DNA of 64,000 nucleotides from positions 4,650,001 to 4,714,000 of the forward strand of contig NW_024037050.1 in the NCBI RefSeq assembly GCF_015706575.1, in the 5' to 3' direction. This DNA is from Patiria miniata. Taxonomy: Eukaryota > Echinodermata > Asteroidea > Valvatida > Asterinidae. The position numbers and the translations under genes were made by a program. Shown here piece after piece: positions 36,301 to 48,300 of this stretch (positions are counted from its first letter, which is position 1; each line of letters opens with the position of its first letter). Under the pieces are notes generated by a model, which ran no database searches, had not been told where the DNA came from, and saw only the letters and a program-made list of their open reading frames with translations.

Positions 36301-39300
36301 AGACTTAAGTTAAAACTATGATAACCAGCAACAGAAGTTGTTGACTCACCGTTCCCTTTTCAATGATGTTATTGAGCATAATGACTGCCTTGCTTTTCTG
36401 TTCCCATATCATCTGCCAGAAATGTCCAATTGTCGTGGGAAGGGGACCCTGTTATCAAACCAAAAGACAAGGAGACAGAAAATGGAAAAACACTTGTAAA
36501 GGAATCACATTACAAGGATTTATCCAGACTTAGCACTTTGAGTACATTGTTGTCATCAACATGAAGACAGAGCAACCCTTACTCCTTACCCATGCTAATT
36601 TTTTGGCTACATGTAGGGCCACAAGATTTCAAAATATTTTTTTGATCGATTAATTGTTCCCTTTTCGATTAGGGTTTCGAATTATCGAACGGCCAATTTT
36701 TTTTCAGAAAATGCAGGTTTAGAAAAAAGTGACGGTTTAAAAACTATATCACCTATATCTCATTTTTTTTTTACGGAATGTTTAAAGATTTTTGGTTTAA
36801 GACATTTTTGGCTGTACTCTTACGCCTTCTGAAAGGAACATATGTTCACATGTACAAGTACTTTACATGTATTTTCACAAAATGGTTCTTGATTAATCGA
36901 ATAGAGAAATGAAACTGATTGACACTGCAGAAAATTAGCAGCACGTGACATGTATATGAATATATTTTCCTTGTACAGCACTTTCCATGTAAATGCTGTA
37001 TCTCCCAAATAAAAGTACTTGGGATGAACTACAGTGTATCTTGAGTCCAACCAACAAATTTCAAGACCAGGTGGTGGATTTCTGAAGATCTGGGGCAGTG
37101 GAAATCCCACAAGACTCCCACCCACCTCCGCAAAACCGCAAAACCATGGAGTTTTTCTTTGACTTTTACTTTCACTACACCTAGCAGCAAGGCCAGTGGA
37201 ACCCACACATTACACGTAGTGCATGTCCTTGTCTATAGCACTACTCATGAAGATTAGAGGTCATTCAACCAGGAAGTAACCAATACTGTTGTTAACCTCT
37301 GCACGACCTCCTAATCAGGTCATGGAGTTCCTGTGTGCAGAGTTATATAGCATTTGCCATTGCTATTTTGCAAATATCCTCTGAAACCAAAATGAATATG
37401 TAATAGGATATGAAGTAGAACTTCATGCGCTGGCATGATGAATGAATAAATTGAATTGAATTGATTACTGGTCAAGTTAAGAAGGTATAACTACCGTATA
37501 CTCATATAAGATTCTAGGCTTGGCAAGGTGGAGTATCAGTATCGTTTTGGTTCGCCGTAACAACATGTGGTAATACCGGTAACTACTGATGACTAGAGCA
37601 GGCTAGTCGAAACATTGAGACCAAAGGCAAGTTCTTTTAGAACTTAAAGCAGGACTGTTCTTATCAGAACTAAAACTACTCAGCGAAAGGTGATAATAAG
37701 CAGGACAAGTTCTTATCAGAACTAAATATCTACTGAGCGACAGTAGTTATCACCACACGGTGTTACGCAAACAGAAACGAAACTATAATCTTGTTTATCA
37801 CATTTTCGAAGAACCCCCTGAAATAAAAATAAGTATTGTACACTTGTGCTATTACAGTAAAACAAAACATAAAAAGTTAAACACACACATGTACTTTCCG
37901 TTTCGTTGGTTTCTTTTGTCAAATTATATTGATTTACAAAAGAAATTACATGCTACATGTACATGTAGAATAACCAATCAGAATAATAAATTCCAAATGT
38001 GTCAATTTTGCAAACTTGTAATGAAATCTATGCATATTTCAGGCATGATATCGGGAAAACAATCGGAAAAAGTGTCACTGCAGACCCTCAAAAAGTGATT
38101 TGTCTACAGTACAGAATGCTGAAAAGGAGAAAATATTAAATAGGGAATGAAAGGACGAAAGAAATTGGAAATCCTACTAAAGATGTACCGGTATTCCCGT
38201 GCTATTTTTCAAGTTTCATCCGGAAAAATAAATTTCTTTTCTAAGTTGCTATTTTTCTAGCTATACAAAAGTTATTCACTTTTGAATGAGACACTGACAG
38301 TTAAAAAATCCGTCAATATTTAGTTATTGAATTATTACTTAACAATTTCGAATTATTGGCTGCCAGACAATAATTCCCGTTCTCATGGGGTAGGCTGGTT
38401 CCCACCCCACAATCAGTATCAGTAATGTATGGACCAATTACCATATTTAGTTGGTCCGCATTTTGTTTGCAATCGATTACACACCAATGAACGGGTACAA
38501 GCCAGCTAGACTGGTTCCCTGACCTTACAATTCCCAGACGTCCATAAATTGCTCCGTTTCATCTTAAGTGGGGTCAGGGAACCAGACCACAGGAACAGGA
38601 TTGTTTTTCTTGGTTTTTCTAATATCTACGAACTCAAACATTCAAAGATAAGTCAGTGTAACAAAAGTTGCTATAAAATACTAACCCCCAAATCCATCCA
38701 TTTCGGAGAATTACAGCAAAAGCAAATGTTGTATTCCCTTTAAAAAGCTTAAAAAGATTCCACTTAAGATTATTTTTATTGCACGTACGGTACAGAGTAC
38801 ACGTACATACTGTACGTGCACGTACAGCTTTTCTACGCATGTCCTTTTTACCCCACAAGTGATTTCCCGGAATTGTATCTCGGATAAACAAATTTGCGCC
38901 GCAGGCAAATTAAAGATATGCATGATTAGTGGAAACTGCTGCCTCTTATGGCCGGCCTTCAATAAGTCAGATGAAAGGCTCTGCCTCACTAAGACTCTGC
39001 CCAGCACAATCACATTAGTGGATCACGGCACTGGGATTTCCAGGAAAACCTCTCGTTCCAGTCAGACAAACAGACGAAACACGCTGTCAGAAGTAAAGGT
39101 GCATCCCAGGAAGAAAGGATCCCTAGGGAGACAGGTGGACATTGCCAAGGGCTGGATGGATTATGCACAGACACAGCGCATAAGACCATCTATGGCATAG
39201 GTACCGGTGCGGTGGGAAAGAGAAATCATGAAAAAATGATACTGTCTATGATGAGGTTCATACCGGTACAATAAAGGGAATTTATAACATTTGCAAACAT

Positions 39301-42300
39301 CGAAAAATAAAACTACCAAGTTTTTACGAAATACCTTACTAGGATGTTGGTAAATGACAGTCTAAGGCATCCTGTAAAATTATGGCACCTGGTGTCAAGT
39401 CATTTCCAAGAAACTTGTATTGTTGTATACATTTCCAACGGTGGTCAGCCGACCACCGTTGGAAAAACCTAACTATTTTTCAACTACTGCTCCAAATTTA
39501 CAATTTTCAGTCCAAATTTTGTTTGCTATTGGTTACATGTTCATGAACAGGTGCAGGCAAGCTAGACTGGTTCCCTTACCTTTAATACAATTTTCCGACA
39601 ACTATAAATTGATCCATTTTATCTTTAGTGGAGTCAGGGAACCAGACTACTTAGACACTTTTTGTTTTTCTTGGTTTTTCAAGCATTTTCGAAACACAAC
39701 ACTTCAAAACATGTCAGTTAAACAATATATGATCTAGGCCTATCCCCTCAAATAGTTCATTTCTGAAAATTACAGCAAAAGCCAATGATGTACATTCCCT
39801 TTAACATGTACGTGGAAAATTAAACCCAAAAAACACAAAACGTACTGATCACTAATCGGCATTTTCAGAAGACATACATGTTCATCAACTTCATGTTCCT
39901 TTTTTACAATCCACACTGATAGATTTTTGAGAATTGCATCCATATGCAATAGATGATGATTGATTTGAGAAAAAGAAATCTTCCATTCAAAATTACATTC
40001 ATTCATTCATTCAAGTTCAACTCTAGTTGCACATAGCAGCTGTTGAGTGGCATGGAGAGTCAGCTATCATTAAAGGCGAATTGGAAGCAGTGTCTGTATG
40101 CAAACACTTGGGAACTGAAATTGATGACCAATTGAAATTTGATGCATGTGCCAAGTCAGTCAAAATACAACAAGCTACAACAACGTTTGTTTTTTCTACG
40201 CAAACTCAAAATATGTTCACATCGATAAAACAAACGTTTTACCAGTCTATTGTACAGAGTATTCTCACATATTGTCTTGTTTGTTTTTATAGAAATATGA
40301 GGTGCCAGGATCAGATTAAGTAAGACAGAATAGTTAAGCAAGCCAGTAAAGCTATTGGTTTTACAACAAGAGTCTCCAGAGGCATTATACAGATCTCTTG
40401 TGTGCAATAAAATTAAAACAGTTCTTTCCAACTCACATCACCCACTATATTGCGACTTTCAAACCAAACCAACTCCAGAAGTAAACGCTTTTTACAAAGA
40501 AAGATCAGGACATGGCGATATACCATATGGCAGTAGTCTAAAGTTCTTTATGGGAGAAACCATTAACACATTTTAAAATTATACATACAGTGTACTGTAA
40601 CACATTTTTCTCATTGATCATTTGTACCTGAGGCTGTATGCATACATGCAAGGATTGCGCAAGAAGATAACAACATACTATGTATGCTTTGTACATGTAC
40701 ATGTATGTACACACCTTTTTACATCCCTGTATGTAGTATGCATACAATGTACTGTTACCAAACTGATCTGCAATAATTTGGGCCAGTATGTACCGGTGAA
40801 AAACAAGTTTGTGACTTCAGACATGCACATGTATTAATTCAAATGCAAATAAAATCTCAAATTAGTTTCACAGAGAAACACAAGTATGGAAAAGACATTT
40901 ACCGGTACAAGCTGAGGTTTTTGTATTGCAGTTTTGTTTGTTGACTTGCTATTTCAACATTGTTTGCAGATGTTAATTTAATTTGAATGTATTTTCTCTT
41001 GACTTGTCATTTATACTGTGTATTTATATTTAAGAGCCAACTCCGTCTGTGAAATACATGCATGTCCCCAAGGAATACTTAATTGGAATGTCTATTTCCA
41101 AATGGCTTTCCCATTTGTCTTGGAGCTATGAGCCACCTCTAGGGACTGAGAAATGACAACTTGCTTAAAGGTACATGTAATATGCAACATTTGCAAACAT
41201 AAAAAAACACTAGTACCAAGTTATTATGAAATACGTTACTTGACTGTAAGTGAATAATAGTCTCAAGCATCCTGTGAAATCATGGCACCTCATGGGCGGG
41301 CATTTTTAAGAAAAGTAGAATTTTTGTACCCATTTCCAATGATGGTCGGCCGATCATCGTTGAAAAAAAAATGACTATTTTCAAACCCTGCCCTTAATTT
41401 ACCAAATTTAGTAAGTCCACATTTTGTTTGCAATTGGTTACACACCCATGAACAGTTGCAAACTGGTTCCCTGACCTGACAATTCCCTGACGTCTATAAA
41501 GTGCTCCGTTTTGCCTGAAGTAAGGTCAGGGAGCCAGACTACAAGAACAGCACTTTTTTTTTCTTGGCTTTTCTGGCATCTATGAGCGCACAACTTTAAA
41601 CAGGTCAGTGTAACAATATTTGCTATAAAATACTAACCCCCACATCCATCCATTTCTGAAAAGCAAATTTGTATCTTACCTTTACAGACAGGTTTTTCCA
41701 ATCCAAATGAAACAGAAACTCACAGACAAGAACACGAGAACATCCATACAAGGATTAACTGGGAACCATTTAAAATTATGGTACACAAATAAATTGTTTC
41801 GTTTACACTTCGGGACTTGTGTTTATTGCTTATATAGACAATTCTAACAACCAAGCCTACTGGATTACAACACGGAACTGAACGCTTGAGTATGCACGGT
41901 GGAATTCATTAGCGTTGTTGTGTACTTATACTCGTAATCTTGTTAATGTTATCGTACTCATACTTAAAGAATGTACTTGTATGTGTACAATGTAATTGCA
42001 CACGTACATGTACTAGCAAGGAAAAAATGTTCACCTGTACTCATACTCCTACTAGTACTGCATTCTCCTGAAGACGGTCGGAGCAAACTGACCGGAACGT
42101 CGAGTTTATACCACTGGTTCTTTTCAGAACCATTCTCTTAGTTGAGAAATTATTCGCACATGGTGTTTCCACAAACCTTTCATTATTTAGTATCTCCACC
42201 ATGCAAAGCCTCAAATCTTACTTACTAGTACTTTTGACAAATCACTCGTACTCATATCCATGAAAAAGTTCCCCTTCAATGAATTAAACGATTCTAGGTG

Positions 42301-45300
42301 AACATGCAGGACTCATATAACATTACAAGGAAATCCTCTTCATATAAAGAGCACTTCCTCAGAAAGAACCATCAATTTCCAGGGGCGGATCCAGGAATTT
42401 TTGCAGGGGGGAGGGGGTTCTCATCAGCAAAACAAAATTGAAATGTAGACAGAGTTTTTTTTCTCCAGACACTTGGCCTCTGAAATTCAATAGGTGGGGT
42501 GGGGTGGGGGGCTCGGGCTCGTACCATAATTTCAATGGGGGCGCTGTTCAAATCCGATGATTATTAACACTATATCACAAAATAGTGTGCAAATACCCCC
42601 TAACCAAGCTGACTCGGTCCGTATTTTGGGCACAGGCAGACATAACACGTATTACCAGTTTCATTTTTTGGGGTGTCAGATCGGGGGGGGGGGGAGGGGG
42701 GGTGCATTATTTCTAAGGAATTTCTATGAAAAAAAAATATAAAAATTGACAGAGCTGGTTTTTTTTTTTTTTAAATAACTTTGAAATAAGAAACTTTTGG
42801 CATATGCATCGGTAGCAGTGCACTTATGAAATGTCAAACACACAACATAAATCGCTCAGCAAAACCTTTTCTAAATGAAGTTGTTGAAATCCAGGAAAGT
42901 GTCGTCGTTGAAAATACACGATCCAACTGTAAACGCCTTTTTTGTTCATTAGTTCATTTGTATGTGTTACTTTTGGTTTTGTTTGTCAGTGTTTAAATTG
43001 CATCCCACTGGTTTTTCCCGAACCACGTTACATATAGATTGAAAGGGAAGGCCGCAAATTTGAAGGCCGATTCCGAGAATAATCGATGACGTGGAAACTG
43101 TACCTGAGCGAGGATGTATCTACGGTTGGCTCGTGTCTCCGTTACCAAGCTGGCGTTGATGTAATCAGAGGTCCCATTACCGAGTACTATGCGTGTGTGG
43201 TTGTCTGAGTCATGGAAAAAAACAAAAACCACAAGTTTTTAAATGAAGCAATATGGAGAATTATGAACAGATACAAAACAAATTGAGCAATTACTGGTCA
43301 ACATTTTGGCCATTGTTGGTCAAAATATATGTTAAAGCTATAGTCCATCATTTGCAGCCATCCGAAAAGTAACTGGCGTAATTACTGTTGAAAAACAAAC
43401 TTGGTTGAAAGATAGTAAAGGAACTAAACTCCCTGTGAAATTATTCTTTCTGGGAAGCTGTCATTTTGAAGTAATCAACGAAAGAAGGCATTTCCAACGG
43501 TGATTCTTAAGAAGCACCGTAGGAACATTTAAATTAGTAGTTCGTTTTGTTATTCAGCGCAGCGCGCACAAGTATTGGAACGACGCACACGCGCGCGCGG
43601 TTGTTATAATTCGTCGGATCGGTGCGCGACGCCGCGTATAGCTGCAATTCAAAACAATTCAAAACATGATTCAGTAACTTTTGATTTGAAATTGAGATCT
43701 TAGAATGCTGCTTTTCTCGGAATGTACAGCTGAAGCTTAGCTGAAACTTCATCAGGTTAGTTGCTCAGTATCCTTCATTAGATTTTGAACACTTTTGTTG
43801 CTTCAAACGAACAAAATGCACTAATTACAAATGATGGACTATAGCTTTAACCCTAACCCCCTAGGCCCTTGTTGCTTACAACCATCCTCAATCCTCCAAA
43901 ATCCTCCAAAATTTTTCAACTCGGCCTAAATTTTTCAAAATTGTCAGACAGTCCTGCCTCAAAATGCATTCATCCTCAATCCTCCAAAATCCTCCTCATC
44001 CCAAAACTTTGCACTCGTGTTTAAATGAAGGATAACCAACGCCAAATCCTTCAAAATCATCAGACAGTCCTGCCTCAAAATGCATTCATCCTCAATCCTC
44101 CAAAATCCTCTTGTGCTTCATTCACCATTCATCCTCAATCCTCCAAAATCCTCATGTGCTTCAATCACCATTCATCCTCAATCCTCCAGAATCCTCATTT
44201 GATTCAATCGCCATTCATCCTCAATCCTCTAGAATCCTCCAAAACCGCCAGGAGGATTTTGGAAGAGTGAGGTGGGTTAGGGTTAAAGGTAGAGTAGATC
44301 ATTTGCAACCATCAAAAACGTATCTTATTAGAAATTATTGTTGAAAAGCTTACTTGGTTTAAAGATAGAAATGGGGGCTGTGAAATTGTTCTTTCTAGCA
44401 CGCTGTCATTTTGAAGAAAACAATAAAAGAAGGTCATTTCCAAAGATGCGTCAAGTGACACATTTTTGGAAATATCAATAAGAGTTGGTTTGTTATTCGG
44501 CAAATCCGTGAATGGATGCGCACAAGCGTTATTTTTCGCCGGTTCAGTGCGCGACAAAGCGTAGAGCAGCTGAATGCGAATGTGTCCCGGATGCTGACTT
44601 CGAGCACAATTCACAGCATGACTCAGCAATGTTTCACTTGAAATCGAGATCCTAGAATATTGTTTTCTGGGAATATATGGCACTGACAAAGCTCAAACTT
44701 CATCCGGTTAGTTGTTAAGCACCGGTCCTTAGATTGAGCACTTTTGGTGCTTCAAACGAAGAGGAAAAAAAATCTACCCTACTTTTAAAATATATATTTT
44801 CTAGAACAGAAACTAGCCTATACTTAGGTATCATTCCAGGAAACATCAGAAAGAGGTTTCCAAACTCCATTCGAATTGCGTTTATTTGTTCTAGAGTTCT
44901 CGAGTCTCTTTTCAGAATACAGCGGAAGTGTTGATACTGTATATGGCTGCAACAAGTTTAGAACTGTTCGAATTTCTGAGAACAGCGACAATTCGGTCAA
45001 GTCACGTTCTTCTTACTGTTGTGCTGCCCAGTGGGGGTTACACAGGTACACGCATTGTGAGCGCTCATCTTACAACAGCTCAATACTTTCTCAGAATGCA
45101 GGATCATAATTCAGATGATTGTACAAGTTCCAGTGGTGCAACAGATTGAATTGCATGGATGTACATGGAAGTGTGTATCCACTGATGATTCAAGCCTAGT
45201 ATTAGTTGCACTGTGACTTACATGGGCTGACGTCTCTATATCTGTTGTATGGTTTGTTCACTTCTTTCTTGGCCTCTGTGGTACTGTAATCGTACTGGTG

Positions 45301-48300
45301 ACTTGCAATGTTGATTTTCTGTGGACAAATTAACAAAATAATCAATCAAATAAATGAAGCAATGAAATACTAAGCAAACATGTTGCAGACTTGTCAAACA
45401 TTGAAACCACAACTCCTTCACCGACAGGCCATTTAAGTAGAACGCTTCTCACATCCACCACAATGGAACTTTATTTGTAAAGCAACAAAACTTGATGGAA
45501 ATGTATACATGTACACGTACATGTATGTAATTCATATTTATGAGGCTCTACTATGCTGTACATATCATCGACTATCGCATAACCAAACTTACTTTTGGTA
45601 GATTTGACTTTGTGAGGGTTTATAAAACTGACTTACTCCTTTTAGAAACAATACCAGTGGGGGAAATTTCATACACATTTCCCTCAGATCAGTGATGTAA
45701 GTGTGGAATCTGACAAATTTGTTAGAAATGTTTGGTACTAAGGAAAAGTACACACAAATGTACCGGTATGCTGCCAATACTTTATTTATAATTTGAGGGA
45801 AAAACCCTGAAAATCAATGTCAGGAGAATTACATCCCTGTCACTGTCAGATACACTCAACTAAAAAAAAGAAAGTCCCCCCTTAATACTTTTTTGTCTAA
45901 ACTCAAAAGGTACTGGGCACATCTTGCTCAAATTACAACTGATCAGTACAGAAATTCCTTAGCAATCCAGCCATACTCTTTGTTTGGCCCAAAACAGTGA
46001 TGATGTGTACACAATTATGCAATTGATGACAAATGGTACCAAACCAAAAATTGCACTTTTGTATTGTGAACCACAACTTGCACGTGTATAAAAGTGCAAC
46101 TGTTTTCGGTATCATTTGTCTTAAATTGCATAAATTCATACACATTATCATAATAAAGAGTACGGCTGGATTGCTAAGGAATTTCTGTACTGATTAGTCG
46201 TTATTTGAGTGAGAGGTGCCCAGTAGTTTTTGAGTTACACAAAAAAGTATTGGAAGGGGGGGGGGGGACTTTCTTTTTTGGTTGAGTGTATACTGAGTGT
46301 AAGGCTGCATCCGAATCAGTTGTCTAGAGCTAGGTCTAGGTCTGCGCCCATTGAAAATACGCGGGGACGCGCTGACAATAGACGTAGCCGTAGCTCTGGA
46401 AGCCCGTTTCGGACAAAGTGGTGCAAAGTTATACTATGCCAAATTCTCAAAGCGCTTCACAGGTATTACCCCTGTTCATCCGGCCAAGAGACCAGTTTTC
46501 TGTGCAGCCGAAGATCAGCGATATCTGGTCTATAAAACAAATCTGGGCATGCTATCCTTATCAATGCTATCACAATAGCCCCCTTCAATGGCGAAAGCAT
46601 TGTGCTAGCTATTGTTCAGATAATCCGCCATGGGGCAGTAGCTCTGCACGGTAGCTTGCACAATGCTTTCGCCATTGAAGGGGGCCTCGCGAGTTATACA
46701 GTGATTTACGTGCCCAGATTTGTCTACAGATACCCTCACAGGTACCTGGTTATACTGGGTGGAGAGAGGTACTGTTATATAAAGTTTTAGCCCAAGAAAT
46801 GGGCCGGACCGGCCCTTGACCGGACGCTGCAAAGCCCTGATGCAGAAATGGGGATATAATGAGGATGGTGAAACCGCATGTGACTGTGGGGCTGAACAGT
46901 CCATGGACCACCTGCTGGTCTGCCCCCACCTGCCAGAACCCTGCACCCACGAGGACCTAGAGAAGTTCAACCCCCGAGCGAGATCCTGTGCTCAACACTG
47001 GGCGGGAGTGGTGTGATGACCCGAGAAGAAGAAGCCCAAGAAATTTGTAAGCACCATGCTCCCTGTTACACTTCGATTCCACGTACCATCGCACGTTATT
47101 TGCACACCATAACCAATGGACCAAAGTAACGCACATAAATGTACAATAGTCCAATATCAAATTAACATTTTTGAGCCTTACATCGGTTCCCAAAGGCTTC
47201 CAAAATCAACATGTCACTTGTCATCAATAAAAGCACGGGGAAAGTGCGATTTATTCAAGCGCGACAAAATGCTTGGAATCGTGCAGGAAATGAACTTTCT
47301 CGGTTGGGAAGGTCAACCGCTATTCTCAAGGGTGTTATACGTACACGTATGGTAGGCCTACAATGTCGTACAAGTACATTGTACAACGAAGCCCTTTCGC
47401 ACAAAGAAGATTTTTCACACGTTAACTTGAATTATGACACTCGTATTAATAACAAATGTAGCAACTGAAAGCTATTCCCACCACAGTAAAATTGCCCTTT
47501 TGACATTCATGAAGCCTGTACATACATGTACATGTACATGTACACGTACATTGTACATTGTGCAGTCACAATAATGTACAATGTACATGAGCGTTACAAC
47601 ATTTGCTTTTGCTGTAATTTTCAAAAATGGATGGATTTGGGAGGTAAGCATTTTATAGCAAACATTGTTCCACCGACTTGTTTGAACTGTTTTGTTCGTG
47701 GATGCTGGAAAAACAAAAGAATCAGGTTCCTGTGGTCTGGTTCCCTGACCCCACTTAAAATGAAACAGAGCAATTTCTAGACGTCGGGGAATTGTAAGGT
47801 CAGGGAACCAGTCTAGCTGGCTTGTGCCAGTTCATACAACGTAGGTGTGTAAATTGCAAACAAAATGCGGACTAACTAAATATGGTAAATTGGGGGTAGT
47901 ATTTGGGGTTTTTTTTAGACAAAGTGACAATACGTTTTTAATAGATAAAAGTTTCTAACAAAATCTTAAAGGGAAGATACAACATTTGCAAACATCATAA
48001 AATGAAATGATCAAATTATCACGAAATACCTTACTGGATTGTTAGGGAATGACAGTCTCAAGCGTCCTGTAAAATCGTGGCTCCTGGTGTGCTGTCATTT
48101 TCAAGAAAAATGGTATTTTTCCAACGCTGGTCGGCCGACCAGCGTTGGAGAAAAATGGCTTTTTTTCAAAAACTGCTCCCACTTTTTCATAATTAGTTAT
48201 TCCACGTTTTTTTTGCAATTGATTACACACCTGTGAAGGGGTACAAGCCTGCTAGACTGATTCTCTGACCTCTGGTATTTTTTTCCAACGCTGGTCGGCC

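Larger units (their letters stand above)
36449..43103 (-). other. PTPN1-like intron 3 (6.7 kb)
   Basis: Contains a LINE 3' tail (37260-37470), a two-hairpin module (37586-37680), family A MITEs (about 38400-38743, 39271-39804, 41165-41684), an unassigned open frame (38859-39200), a non-LTR reverse transcriptase end (40024-40576), a second two-hairpin module (42068-42130) and a G-tract element (42381-42700). 36449-37259 shows nothing recognisable. Confidence 0.75.

Noticed and set aside
37586..37622. Canonical hammerhead ribozyme
   Set aside because: CTGATGA and GAAA are present, but the core GA pairs with TC and no closing stems I and III could be confirmed; kept only as a hairpin-module finding.
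44025..44344. Open frames rich in [12 protein letters not shown] repeats
   Set aside because: They read through the CATCCTCAATCCTCCA minisatellite.
47526..47600. Possible regulatory cluster of ACATGTACATG words
   Set aside because: The same hexamer microsatellite occurs at many places in the window, so it carries no specific evidence.
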